Program-made: the position numbers and the translations under genes
DNA from: Acanthochlamys bracteata
Lineage: Eukaryota; Streptophyta; Magnoliopsida; Pandanales; Velloziaceae
DNA: 64,000 bases
Reading direction: 5' to 3'
Assembly (NCBI GenBank): GCA_019914995.1
Contig: CM034132.1
Span: 7,487,524 to 7,551,523, forward strand
The notes under the pieces: generated by a model
What the model was told of the DNA's origin: nothing
Seen by the model: the letters and a program-made list of their open reading frames with translations, nothing else
Databases searched by the model: none
Part shown: positions 30,939 through 45,900 of the stretch, piece after piece
How positions within the stretch are numbered: the stretch's first letter is position 1
How the letters are laid out: every line of letters starts with the position of its first letter

Positions 30939-33900
30939 ATGGACTCCGAGCAATCGCCGGAACACAACAAATTGCAGGAGCTCAAGCTAGGTAAAGTAAA
31001 CAATCTCCACCTCCTATTAAAAAAAAGCCCTAATTCTGTTTTTTAATTATTATTTTGTTTTGCTTCGTCTTCTCCTTCTTCGATTTACTGATATTTAAAC
31101 GCTGTAAGTGATTTTGATTTTTTTGTTTGCTGTTTTAGATGCTAGACAAGCACAAGGATTCATCTCCTTCTTCAAATCCCTTCCACATGTGAGCTTACTA
31201 CTCCTTTACATTTGATTTGCTAGCGTTCACTTCTTGTTTGATTGATTTTGCAGTTGTTAATCGTGAGTTTAATGTGATCCGTATTATGTTTTGTAGGATC
31301 CTAGGGTCGTGCGCTTCTTTGATCGAAAGGTAAATTTTATGTATGTTGATACCACTTCAAGGTGTTCTAAACGATTTTGCTAATTTATTCGATTTAATTG
31401 CATAGTACAGACGGTTTTTCTGTATGAGGAAGGAATTGGATATAATTGTTTCCCTCTCTAAGTAAGGATGTTCTTTTATTTTAAGTTCCGGTTTGAATGA
31501 AAAAAGAGGGAAAGACAAGAAATGAGGGAGATTTTAGTTGAACAAAAGTTTACTCAGTTCACTATAAGGATCTTTCTTTCTCAAAAAGAAAGATGGAATG
31601 ATTATGCCTGGATCATCTTTTGCAAAAATGTCAGTGTCTTGACATTGAGACAGTCCTTAGAGACACATGCTCAGAAACTTGTCAAGCTTCAAATTCAGGA
31701 AGTGATAAGCGAATGAATTTGTAAATGATTCTTCATTATTTTTGTTGAATATTACATGCATATTAAGTGCATAAGAAGAGTTTTCATATTGAAATAATGC
31801 ATTTCTATTCCTTTTTTTTAAATAAATTTTATTCACAGTGTAGTCATTTTCTGGCCTTTTCAATTTTCAAATATTGTGTTGTATTGATATTCTCCACCAA
31901 GCATGTTTCTCTCATTCTTGTTGTGTTTCTTCCTTTTGCTTTCAAGACTTTGTATGTCGCTAGAGGATATCCGGTCCCCACTGGTGATTATCAGAAAGTA
32001 TTACTATTTGATACTTTATGTGCTTTTGATTAATGATTGGGTGATGTCATTTCAGTAGGTATCAAATCTGGTCTTGTTCGCACTATTATTTATTTAGAGA
32101 CATCCATTTTTCAGGATTATTACACGGCTCATGCGGAAAATGCTTCCTTTATTGCAAGAACATACTACCACACAACTACAGTTTTGCGACAGTTGGGTAG
32201 TGGTGTAGATGGACTTTCAAGTGTTAGTGTCAGTAAAAGCATGTTTGAAACCATTTCTCGTAGTCTTTTGCTGGAAAGGACTGACCACACTGTAGAACTC
32301 TATGAGGGGAGTGGATCAAATTGGAGATTGTCAAAAACTGGAAGTCCAGGCAATATAGGAAGCTTTGAAGATATCTTGTTCGCGAACAATGACATGCATG
32401 AGACTCCGGTCATAATTGCTCTGTTCCCTAGTTTTCGGGAAAGCCAATGCACCATCGGATTGAGTTATCTTGATATGACCAACCACAAACTTGGTTTATC
32501 AGAATTTCTTGATGACAGCCAGTTTACAAATGTTGAATCCGTTTTGGTTGGTCTGGGCTGCAAGGAGTGTCTCCTTCCTGCTGAAAGTGGAATCTTGCTG
32601 GAATTGAAAAACCTTCATGATGCGCTACAAAGGTGTAGTGTTCTTCTGACAGAGAGAAAAAAAACTGAGTTCAAATCTAGAGATCTAGTTCAAGATCTAG
32701 GCAGGATTATGCGAGGTCCTATTGAGCCTGTCCGAGATTTACTTTCTGGTTTCAATTACGCACAAGGTGCTCTTGGTGCATTGCTCTCTTATGTGGAGCT
32801 GCTTGCGGATACCTGCAACTATGGAGTCTATACAATTGAGAAGTATAACTTGGATAATTACATGCGTTTAGATTCTGCTGCCATGAGGGCCCTCAACGTT
32901 TTAGAGAGTAAAACTGATGCAAATAAAAACTTTAGTTTGTTTGGTTTAATGAATAGGACATGCACTGCAGGTATGGGTAAACGACTGCTAAACAGGTGGC
33001 TCAAGCAGCCCTTATTAAATGTCACTGAAATCAATTGTAGATTAGATTTGGTTCAGGCATTTGTAGAGGATGCAGAACTTCGTCAAGGATTGAGGCAGCA
33101 TCTAAAAAGAATTTCAGATATTGAACGCCTGATTCATAGCCTCAAGAAGAAGACAGCTACTTTGCACCCTGTAATAAAACTCTACCAGGTCTGTTTTGTT
33201 ACTTATTCTTGACCTTTTGGCTTGTTGATCTCTGTTTCTACTTTCTCCTTGTTAAAGAGTGACACAGATTTATATGCTCTAAATACGACGTGGAATGTGT
33301 CATGTAGCAATCATGCTTGTGCCTTTATCTCATCAGTTTTGAGCTTGCTTAATCATAGCATGATGATATGCATCTTTAACTTCAAATAATCTGGCTGAAG
33401 AGATTATTCTTTACTGATAAGGCCTGTAATCCTTGTTAATTTTATGTATAAGTCTAAATTTTAGTCAAACGAATGTTCTTTAGTTGGTGTGTCTAGAATT
33501 TGTTTTTAAAACTTTATTTCTATGGCTATAGCTGGTTTTTGCTTTATGGTGTTTTTATTTGTGCAGGCAAGTATACGACTTCCTCTAATTAAAGGAGTTC
33601 TTGAGCAGTATGATGGGCAGTTCTCCTCTTTGATAAAAACAAGATATCTTAATCAGCTGGAGCATATCATGGATGAAGAACGCTTGATTAAATTTATTAA
33701 TCTTGTTGAGGTATCCATTGATCTCGATCAACTTGAGAATGGAGAGTATATGATATCATCTGGCTACGATTCAACCTTGGCTGATTTAAAGAAGGAGCTG
33801 GAAGCTGTAGTACAGCAGATACAAAATCTACATAAGGAGACAGCAAATAATCTTGACCTTCCCATTGACAAGGCTTTGAAATTGGAGAAGGGTACGCAGT

Positions 33901-36900
33901 ATGGACATGTCTTCAGAATAACAAAGAAAGAGGAGCAGAAAGTTAGAAAAAAGTTGAGCACGCATTTTATTGTTCTTGAAACCCGAAAGGATGGGGTAAA
34001 ATTCACAAATTCTAAGCTTAAGAAGTTAGGAGATAGGTACCAAAAGGTACTTAATGAGTATACGAGCTGTCAGAAAGGGCTTGTTGGTCGAGTAGTTGAT
34101 ACTTCAGCAACATTCTCGGAGGTACTCAAGGATTTACTTTGTTGTAGTTCCTTGCTTCTCATCCATATTTTCTTTAGCTAAGTAAGTCATGGTTAGGTTT
34201 TTGAGGCCGTTGCTGGTATTCTCTCTGAGCTTGATGTGTTGCTGAGTTTCGCGGATCTCACTACTAGCTGTCCAATTCCATATGTCAGACCAGAGATCAC
34301 CAAATCTGTAAGCATATTAAAAATTCATATGCCAAAATAGTCCCTTTATTAATTCTATAGTATGCTTGAGTTTCTTATAGCATTTGGGATTCACAGGATG
34401 AGGGAGATATTATATTAGAGGGGAGCAGACATCCCTGTGTAGAAGCACAGGATGGTGTGAATTTTATTCCAAATGATTGCTCACTAGTGAGTTCCTATGC
34501 AGAAGCTTCGTGCATAATAAACAATTCATTCTGGCTTTATTCATTAACATGCGTTTTTCCAAACCAGGTGCGCCAAAAGAGTTGGTTCCAGATAATCACG
34601 GGTCCAAACATGGGTGGTAAATCAACATTTATCCGGCAGGTCTGAATTCTTGCTAGCTTTAAGTAAATTAGTTAAAATAACTAAGGTTTTAATTTTTCTT
34701 CATTTTGTTTATGTTTAAATCCTTACTTGGATAGGATTTTGCTTAAAAGCACACTGGTTGCTCTAAATTTGTTGTCTTTTAAGTGGTTACCAACAAGTGA
34801 TACTGCAGAAATATGGAAATTTTTTATCATGGAACTTAACTTTGTCTTACTCTCAGAATACATTTCCCTTCTCCCACTAACTTCAGAATAATTGGGTAAC
34901 AATGGAAATTGTTTCATGTATAGGTGTGAATCAACATTAGGGGACGTTTGGCGTTGCGTTTGAAGTGCTTATCATCCCAAATAAACACTTTGTTTTTTCC
35001 AATAAACCTTATGCAGATTTTTTTTTAAAATTTTGGAAAGTACAGAAAAATTGTATGTTGTATATCTTTATATGTATAATTTTTATTATTTTTATTTGGT
35101 AAGAAAAGTCAAGCTCATTTCTTAAGCAATCCCAAACATCTCCTAAGAGAGTACGCTTGAGAAACTTATATTACATGACGGGCTCTTTTAGAATTTTCAG
35201 AATAGATTTGAAATAGTTTTATCAATCACTTACAAATAATAAGTTTTCATGAAGTTCTAAGGAGTAGCTTCTGAGAGGTTTCGTAGGACTATGTTGACTG
35301 TATTTCACATATTAAATATTTAGCGCAAGAAAGAATTTAAATTATGAGTTTGAAGAGTTTTGAATGTTATAAAGCTATCAAATATGTAATGAAGTTCATC
35401 TAATTGTATTAATTACAAACAGTACATAAAATGTAGTCTTGGTTTAGATTGTTGAAATCGAGCGCTCAATACTTTTGCATCATTTGATTCTGTGTTGAAC
35501 TCTTGTATGTTGTGGTACGGCTTGCAAGATGTAGGAAAGTTGATATGGAAACAACTAGGCTATTATAGGGAGCTTTTTGTTTATATGTAATACTAACTCA
35601 ATCACTTGGAGCAGTACTTGCAGTACTTCTAACAAACTCGTTAAAAATGCTTCTTGTAAAGCCCAAAGTGGCCCTGACTAGTCCAAGGTTGAGATGATTG
35701 CATGTGAGTGAGTAGATGTGCAGGTCCCAATACTCAAATTTAGTGGCACATGGCCATGTTAACTTGACTTGGTCAAGGTCATGTTTGGCCTTGCTGAATA
35801 GCCCTTATATGTGCAAAAGTATGATCGTCTTGATTATGGTATTTTTTCAGCATACTGCAATTGCGATGCCTTACAATTTTGACTTATATGTTGCTAGATT
35901 ATCATTATAAGAACACTTGGTTTTATGCCCATGTGTTGGAGGGATTTGTTTGTTGTTAGTTATTTTGAGAAGGTTTACATAAATGCTTGTATGATTTCTT
36001 CAAAATTAGCATGTATATGATTGCACATGTAAATTCTACATTTTTATGAATTGAATAAACTATTGACTTCTTATTGTTTTATACTCTTTTTATAACTCGA
36101 GATCTTTCTGTGCACAAGTTTATTTCATATTGTTTATGCACTTTGTCCATGCATTTTTGTTTCCTTTTTCTTAAATTTTTTTTTTTTTAATGTTGATTCT
36201 GTTGTTTTTAATCATTATCATAGAATTAGTTTCATATCATATTACAGCTCTTGTTAATTTATATTGGTACCATTTCCACTTAACTTATATCTTGTATCTG
36301 ATATGTTGCTACTTATCTTCTCAATTTTGATATTTACTTGTTTTATACCATGGCAAACAACTATCTGATTGGTGGTGTAAATTGGGTTTTTGGTTCCAAA
36401 ATATTTTTAAAGTAAAATAATTAAATTATGCCGTATCTGATTACAGATAAGTTAATATCAGTTTCTTGATATCTCTTTTGACTTAATTAGCGTATGAATA
36501 TGTAATCCTGAACCTAAATAATAATGAATTTAGTGAAGTATCTGGGGAAGATAATGACCTTTTTATATTTCTAAGAAGGATGATGTGTTTTGTCTTTGCT
36601 TTTATATAACTATTTGTACATTCTATTACAGTATAGTTATTATGCATTTTAATACTTTTTTCCTCTTCTCTATACATATTTTTAAAAAGCCTTTATTTTG
36701 TTTGAAGTACCTTTTTTTTGTGTATTCTTCCTGTTTTGGTTAAACCATTAACTTTTGCTTCAAAATCATTTGAGTAATTGTTATTCATTAGTTATGTAGG
36801 AAATTACATAATTTAGTTTCTCTTGCTATCTTTCTCTTCATTTTTTTTCTCTTTTATGCAGTTTTCATGTTAATTTTCCTCTTTATGTAATGTGTAAGGT

Positions 36901-39900
36901 AATACTTGCCTTATAGCACATTTCTTTAGAGAAAAGTTTGGTTTTATGTTTTGCCTTTGCTTTTGTTACCTTCATGTTTCATGCCATTTCCTTTTACATA
37001 TTCTTTCTTCTAGTAATATGTAAGGTGGCGTTTAGTTTGCCGCATTTATCCTACTGCGTCTTATGCACTCAACAACTGTTGTGCTCTTGACATTTAATTT
37101 GTTTATATGTTGGTGAGGTACCCCTTTTTATTTTTAATTTTTTAACTCCTGCTTAGTTTGGTTATATTTAGTATTTTCTTCACTTTATGTTACTCTGATG
37201 CTTCTATGGACTTTTGTTTGTAAGTCTTTTCAGATTTATCAAGTTATTATGTAGTACTTCCTTAACTTCTTCATATATGATCAATCTACGGTCTGTACTT
37301 GCTTTACTAAATTGTTGCAATTTAAATGTATTCCTTGTATGAGTTATAATTATGTTGTTTTTGTCTGTTGGGATATACTTCACAAAGAAATCTGCCCTTT
37401 GGGTTTATTTTCATTTTCTTTGTACTTATCTGTTTTACCAATTCTTCCTAATGCTGATCTTTGTATATTTGCTATTGAGCTAAAGAAACGAATTCTGATC
37501 TAGTCTAGCAAGTGATGTGAATTTCATTCTATTTATGTTAAACTCGTCTGTAATGGAATTTCCCAAACAGCATATCAACCTATCAGCATTACAGACAGAT
37601 AAAATGAATAAAGCATGATTTCTAACTTGTCCAAAGTATGCCAATGACCTGTGGTCCAAATCCTATTGCAGCTTCCATCATGTTTGGTCATTGAATGACT
37701 AGAAGCATTTAACCCAGTTTTTATGTAAGTTCTATCTACTGGACTCTGTGGTAGTTGTGCACGATATGACTTGAACAACATGAGTGGCTTCACCTTATAA
37801 TTTTGTGTAATTTTTATTCTGCTTGAGTAAATAGGCTGCTAATAAAGAAGATTGCTATAGAAATTATTACAGCGATATGTATTAGAAACACCTCAGACAC
37901 AGTCATTTTGGCACAGTTGTTTAGTTGAACTATCTCTTCATCTAATAAAGCTGACCAATGTCGTCTACAATTTATTTGCGTCATTATGACATTTCAATGA
38001 TCGACGAATTTCAATCATAACAGTGAGGATTTCTTTATGTTTTGGTCTTAATTATGCTCCGAGACCTTATTTTCTTAGGAAGTCAGTCATCGTCTTTAGA
38101 CTGGTAGTGTTTATGCTGTCTACATACTCTCATAGTCTCATGAAACAATACCATGGCAAATCTTAGCTGAATGGAAAAGGTCCATAGCAACTATTGCGTT
38201 ACTTATGCATGTGTTGGTAGTCAGCTATTCATCTCGAGTTCACATGTTTATTTGGTAACTATACTTGCTGCTTCTCTATACACCAAAGTACTGAGTAATA
38301 TGTACTCATCATTGTTGACAGGTTGGTGTGAATGTGTTAATGGCCCAAGTTGGTTGCTTTGTTCCATGTGATAAAGCGACTGTCAGTGTACGAGATTGCA
38401 TCTTTGCGCGTGTGGGTGCTGGCGATTGCCAAGTGAGTATTTGAGCTAATTGATGACAAACTGATTTTCATTTACTTCTACAAGAGGTATTTGGTAAATT
38501 GCATACAAAATTGACTGATTATGACATAATTGTTGATAGAACTTTTCTTTTGTCTCAGGGGCTTTATAAAATGTCTATATTATATGCAACCATATGAGTG
38601 TAATGTAACTGTCTACCTTCAGAATATTCATTTGAGATATTTTGTAATCTTTGCACTAGATCCATTTTTTATTCTTCTCATCATTCCTCTATTAAAATGC
38701 AGAAAGGAAGTCTTTCCATAGTTTTACCTGTGATGTACATTTTGAAGAATTAACTCTGTAACTTACAATGATCCTTCTCCTGTCAAAATTTCGAATGCAT
38801 CTTCATTACAATCACATTGTTCTAACTTATCATAGTTGGTTGGCAGCTTCGTGGGATTTCAACTTTTATGCAGGAAATGCTTGAGACTGCATCTATTTTG
38901 AAGGGGGCATCTGAAAGGTCTCTAATAATTATTGATGAGTTGGGCCGTGGAACATCAACGTATGATGGATTTGGTATGTGCTCTCTGTCTTAGCTTGTAA
39001 ATTGCTAACAAAAATAGGCCGTGTCATGTGGTTTACACGTATTTTGAGCACTACTGCCTGCCTAAGTTATTCTATCATAGTAAATGGTGGAATGCTTGTA
39101 AGTAGCTTCTCGCTTCTTTCCATCATATTTTGTTGAAGTTAAGGCCCCAGGTTTCAAGGTCTTCTTCTTCAATCAGTTAGCTTGCAATGTAGAAATAGCT
39201 CAATTTTGACGTTAAAGTTATTAACTTCAGCCATAGCATGATTATCTATTAAAATAACTTACTAGGTTTCTTGCAGGCTACCGTATCGAGACTTTTGGGT
39301 GGATTGAGAAGGATATGCACCTCAATCTTGATATTGTTGGATCTAAAGTTGGATGCATAGAGAAAATATTTCCTTAGGAAATGTCCTCAAGTCTATATAA
39401 CTATGCTGAATTAAGAATATACCCATATGTCAAAAGGGCACACCTCAAAAACCTGGTATAAGTAAATGGAAGACATGGGCCAAAGGTGTTGACTTATTTT
39501 ATTGGCTGAACAGATTGCAAAAGTTGCTCCAAAGTGTTAAAGATAGGACTTATGCCTAGACCATATTTTAGGACTCCATAAGCCATTTAATTTCTGTTCA
39601 GCCCTAACTCTAATTGCCTGTCAGCATAATTTAAGCCCCTCCAATTTATTCCAAAGCAGAACATAAGCTGTGCTGATTGTACCAGTGTTGGCTAGCGATT
39701 AAAAGTCAGCAGAACTAAATCATGTCAACATACGTATATTGGAAGATGTAGTTGGACTACTCTCAAGTTGCATCTCCTACCAAATACAAATACTACCAAG
39801 GCTAAGTTATAATACATGCTCCATTTCTTCCCCATTGAAGGAGAACCTCTTGCTCTAAGGATTGTTTGAACTCTTGAGGTCATTATACTAGAATTTTGTT

Positions 39901-42900
39901 ACAGTTCTAGGAGACTCCTAGAAATACTAACTGGATACTTGCTATTTACAATAGATTACCACGTTTCCCCTTATGTTATTACCTTTATTTATTTGGTACC
40001 TAGATTCATCTTTTCTTGGTTCTTACACTTGATTAGGTTTGGCTTGGGCAATATGTGAATACCTTATTGAGGTTACAAAAGCTCCGACTTTATTCGCAAC
40101 ACATTTTCATGAACTGACTGCTTTAGCTCATGGAAGAAATGATTTTCCTGCTACCGGAGTGGCAAATTATCATGTTGGTGCACATATTGATCAATTGAGC
40201 CGCAAGTTAACCATGCTGTACAAGGTATATATATTCTATTAGCATGTGCTTAACTTTTATGCATGTCAAGTACGTAAGCCAGTTTAACTTAGGAGATTGA
40301 TCGAACAATGTCAAGAATGAGTAAAACATGTATATGGGTTTTATAGATTTACAAAAAACTTACGTAAGATACTTTAGAGAAGTGTTACTGTGGTCTTAGA
40401 AAGAAAATTATATAAAGATCATTAAGAACATGTACGATGGAGCAACCACTCAAGTAAACTATAATGGTGATAATAGGAAAGAGTTTTCTATTAATATAGG
40501 TTACAATAAAGTTCAACTTTAAGTTCCTACCTATTTGTCTTAGTAATGGATGAACTCACTCGTTATACTCAGAACTCACTCGTCATAGTTTTAGTTGGCG
40601 AGAGAAAAGAAGAAATTAAACATAAATTGGAATGTCGGAGGAGCACCTTAGAATCTAAGGGTTTTTAAATTAAGTAGGATGAAGATAGAATACATCCATT
40701 GTCATTATAATAAATATAAAAATGATAATAATACTATTGTTATCATAGAGGATTGTGTTGTATCGCAAAATGATAGTTTTAAATATTTAGGCTCAATAAT
40801 TCATAAGAAAGAAAAATTGGAAGTAGATGCTATGCATAGGGTTTAGATAGGATGGATGAAATGGCGAAGTGCCACCAGAATTGTATAAGGAAATTTCTTT
40901 AATGCTAAAAGGTCAGTGTTGGGTCATCAAGGTTTAAGATGTCTGTAAAAGAAGTAGCGAAAAATAAAGATGTTAAGATAGATGTGTGTGGGTATATTAT
41001 AATGGATAAAATATGAAATGATAATATAAGGCCAAGCAGCTCTTATGCTGATCGAGGACAACTTAAGGAAAGATAGTCTTAGCTGCTAGGACATATCTTG
41101 CGCAGATCTAAAGATATTGAAGTGTATAAGAGTGATGCGATTTATTAGAACACTTTAAAAGAAAAGGATAGACCAAAATTAATTTGGCCTAGAGTGGTGC
41201 TAAACGATTTAGAGGAATTATATTTTTCGCTGAATTTAGTTTATAATCAAACGGAATGTAAAAGTGAGATAAAGGTTTAGTTTGTTATTATTGTTATTGT
41301 AAGTAGGTTAGCCAGTTTGATAACATGCTTAGGTCAAAGGTGTTTTTTTTCTTCTTCTTTTTGTGTTGTTATTTTAATAACAAACTACAAACTTTTTTCT
41401 TTTGAAAATGTTATTTATGCAGTTTCTATAGATTCCAGAATCCTTTATTTGGCTATCAAATTTGATGTTTTTAAACTGTCTTAGTGATTATAGAGTTCTG
41501 AATAGTTTTCTCATATTTATACTAATACTAGTAGTTATTCTGCTAAAAAAGACATTGAGAATACGTATAACATAATGGCATCAAGTCCTTATTTTGCGCA
41601 CTAATTTAAAAGCCAATGCCAAGGTAACTTTCATAGTCACTATTTTTTTGTTAAAATTATTAAAGCATCTTAGATTTATGTACGTATTACCTTGTTGAAT
41701 TGGCTTAGGAATTTCCGTCTTTGGGTTCTAGACATTAGGCTTCTCTAAATGTGGATAATGACATATACTACTAACTTAGGTGTACTTGAGGATGGTACTT
41801 AACATATGATCTAAAACAACTTTTCTATCAAAGAAATATTTAAAGTTTTTAATATCAGAATGCGGGTAGGAGATCTTGTAATTCTACTGCACAAGTGTAT
41901 CAATGAAACTGGCTATAAGAGCATCCTTCATCCTACTTTAATCCATGTTTAGGAAGGTGATTTCCTAAAGATAGCTTCTATAATTTTCCTTTCTTTTTCT
42001 ATTTTGAGAACAAGATAAAATTATGAAGGCAATAATCTATTTTCCACTTCTACTTGTTTCTAATAGGTTGAACCTGGTGCATGCGATCAAAGTTTTGGTA
42101 TTCATGTGGCGGAATTTGCTAATTTTCCTGAAAGTGTAGTAACTCTTGCACGTGAGAAAGCTGTAGAATTAGAGGAATTTTCTCAGTCACCTGCTTGTAG
42201 TCCAGATCTTTCACATGTAAGTACCTGAAGACACTTCTTTGTAACTATCCATTTTTATAACTGCCCTCAGAAGAATATCTCTAGGATATTATAAAGATGT
42301 GCATTTAGATTTAGTTAGAATTCTCATATGATTAGACAATTGAATATTGGAATACCCCCAAAAACATAAGTTAGTATAAGAACTTTAGATCAACATCTAT
42401 TAGGCTAGGAACCCCTTTCTATTAACATTGACCAAATGGTAAAATCTTCGGAAAGGTGTGATATACATCTCCATCCAAATTTCCGACACAAGTAAGCATT
42501 CTATTATGCTATTCATAGACCTTCATATTACCATTGTGGAATGTTTGTATGAAATGAACATAAAGTCTCTGTAATTTGCTAGACTAGTTTCCTATAGTTT
42601 CTTTTTCAAATGAAAAGAATACCCTATAGTTTCGTTTTGCTATATTTGCTCTTAATTTTGTCACAACTAAACTAAGCCACAAATTGTACAGACACAATGC
42701 TAAAGCTCTTGTGCTTGATACCTAGAAACTTACAATTTGCCTATTTTAGTGCAAACTTGAGGGCTTTGTGGTCCATTTATAGTAAGTAGAATGATCTTAT
42801 AGAAATTAGTTGGTAATAAAATGTTTACATTGTGGAGCTTGAGAGTGGAGTTGTATTGAAAGGAACTTCTTAGCAAGGTTTCAACAAAAGGATTATGGAA

Positions 42901-45900
42901 GAAAGTAGTTAAATTGTAAGTTCTCGATACAAGTTAAATCGAACTAGAACTTCACTTTTTGTCTAATGAGACCATCCACGGGGAATTTCAAACTAGAATA
43001 CTTCTATACACAAGATATTTTACACAAAATATTACATATTTATACATAAGTGTTACCTTAATGCATTTAGATTCATCTTGAAGATATGTAGTTTGCTTTC
43101 AGGAGAAATATCTCTTCTTACGTTTAGGGCGTATATTGGTTGTAGTAAAGTTGAGTTCTTAAGAAGTGAGTTTACGATAAGTGGGTTTGAAAAGTAGGGT
43201 TTTGTGTTTGATTATAGTTGAAAGCGAGTCTGGAAGTGATTTTTATGTTTAGCTATACTTAGTGAGTTTGGAAGTGAGTTTTTTGTTAGAAAAAGTAAGT
43301 CCGATTAAATTGTTACTGACACTTAATACAAACACAAATGCCATATTATGAGGAGCTTCCTCATAAGAATGATTAGGTAAAATCTTTATAAAGTACTTGG
43401 CCTTATATATATGAGATACCGAAGGAGTCTAAGAAGACTTGTAGTATGTATGATTAATATATCCTTCATCTTTGTGGCTTGTTAGTCTATAGCTATAATT
43501 ATATTTGTATCAATAGGATGATACCATTTTTTTTCCATATTTTTGGAAATCCTTTTGGATTACTTTATTTGTGAGATAAATATGCATTTTTTTTCTTAAT
43601 GTATTTTGAGGTGTAAGAAGTATGCCAAATTCCTACGCTAGTAATGGAACTTAAATCGCTAAGCTAGTCCATCTTTCAGTTGGGTTCACTTGACCCTTCA
43701 CGTTACTAATCCAGATCTAACTTATCTTAGACGCTAATAATCTCCCCCAACAACTCACTAGGTGATTTCATCCTATTAAACTCTGATACCAATTGTAAGA
43801 TATAGTCTCCAAGTTAAAATAATTAGCTAATTATTTAAAAACGTTTGGGAGTGCTTTTGAAAAGAAGGTTTTTTGAAACGAAGATATTTTAGAGATTTTG
43901 AAAAACGAGCACTATTTTTTTACCTCGAAAGAATAATAAAAATAAATAATAGTAAGATTTTATTACATAAAGTTTTTTATATTTTCTAAATTAAAAAAAT
44001 CCTGTAGAATATTATAGAAGATTTATTGAGAAATATGAAATAAAAAGTTGGAATAAAAAGGAATTGAAAAGCTTAGCCAAATATCACTTTAGAGGTTAGA
44101 TCTCCACATATAAGCATATGCTTATTTCAGCACCCAGCTAATATAGAATTATTAAGGGGCGTATGTTGTTAAGCCTACAATTATAGGTCCCACTTAGCCT
44201 AGCGCAAAGACTAGTTGCTGGCACACCTTTAAATTGGCTAGTTCGTTTTTTTATTTTGGGGACAATCGAGTCTACCATATTAAATAGCTCATCTTTCAAT
44301 CGAGCCTATTAGGTCCTTCATCCTACTAACTCAGATCCAACATAACTTGGAAGCCCAAAATAGATTCTCATCTTGATTCACGGCTCATTCTTCACCCTAA
44401 GCCTAGAAATCAAGCTTGGCTTACTCTTGGTTCAAGTAGGTGACTCTCCATTGGCTCGGTTAGTGACAACTTCACACTATGAGCCTTTCTGCCCTTTACG
44501 GGGCTGTATATCGTGTTTTCATCTACCTCTGTCAATTATTGGTATGTCGTAAGAGAGATAGCGAAGAGATTCTAGGTCGAAGCTTAAGACACCATTTGAT
44601 AGTGCTTTTCAACTTGTCAGTCAAACTTTTCATTTCGTATTTTTTAATAAATTTTTTATAATATTCGATATAGTTTTTTAAATTTTGGAAAGTACAAAAT
44701 TTTTTTTTATATTGCAAGATGTTATTATTTTTAAGTAAAAAAAATAAAACTCATTTTTCAAAGAATTTCTAAACTATTCTTTATTGTAGAAAAGCTTTAT
44801 TTCATAAACAATCTTAAACATTTCCTAAAAGAGATAGGGCTTAAACAAGTTCGGACTATGCTTGGTGGCATAAAGAGTTTTTTTCTCAGTTCATTTTGTT
44901 TCATGCTGTTCAGTTTTAATATTTCTTCGAATTATTTTGTAGGCAGATTCATAAATCCGAATCTGCTAATTGTTCTCTGATAGCACCAGTTCCAATCGAG
45001 ATTTCTCGGTTTCAAATTTTCTAAAGCCTTAGGTAGTAAAAATACTTGGATGCTGTATTCCAAGATTGGATGTCATATTCGAGAAAACCTCGTAAACATA
45101 AGAAAGTAGGTTTCTAGCTATTGGCCTAGCAAAAGAAAATTCGAGATAGATATACGGGGATCCCCCTTCAAAATTGGACGTGAGAGTTTTCTTTTATCAA
45201 GCTCAAGTGGTTATACCAAGAGCTCCATTTTTAAACTCTGTTTGAGTTTATTTCCTTTCTTTTCCTTGTATTTATCGATCTAACAAAATAAAAGAAAATT
45301 AAATGACTATAATTCATCCCCACCTATCAATCGATATTTTTCACAAATTCTCAAACATAAGCCCTTATGTTCATATTTCTGGTTCCCTTCAATTCTGAAT
45401 TTACTTCTTGGAAGAAAATAAGTCCTTGAATTTTTAACTTCGAATTATATCCCATTAAAGTAATGCAAAAGAATCAGTTATCCTTAGAATCATTGTTACT
45501 AAGTCTATTAAATTATAGGTCCCCTCATTGAATCATAAAGACTTGCTTTGATTTTTACTCTTATCTCATTGTAAAAAGTTTTTTTTTTTTTGGTTGAACA
45601 TAATACTTACTTCGATTTTTATTCTATCTCCTGATTGAATCTTTGTTACAAAGTCTATAATGTATAAGTCCCCTAGTTGAATCATAATGACTTACTTCGA
45701 TTTTTACTCTATCTCCTGGAACAATAAAGGTGGCTGCCTATCCAGTCCCTACTTCTCTGGTTAGCCTTCCTTAATTCCATCCTGTAAAAGTTGCACAGAT
45801 CTACAGACCTAGTTTCCACCATTTTTGTCCCAGATTTCGTGATTTTTATAGTTCCCTTCTGATCAATCGGCTGATCTTCCCACCTTTTTCTCTGACAGAG

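Noticed and set aside
34457-34645. MSH2 reading frame running through intron 7
   Set aside because: The frame stays open between exons 7 and 8, but the inserted residues do not occur in MSH2 proteins and good GT and AG sites flank the stretch.
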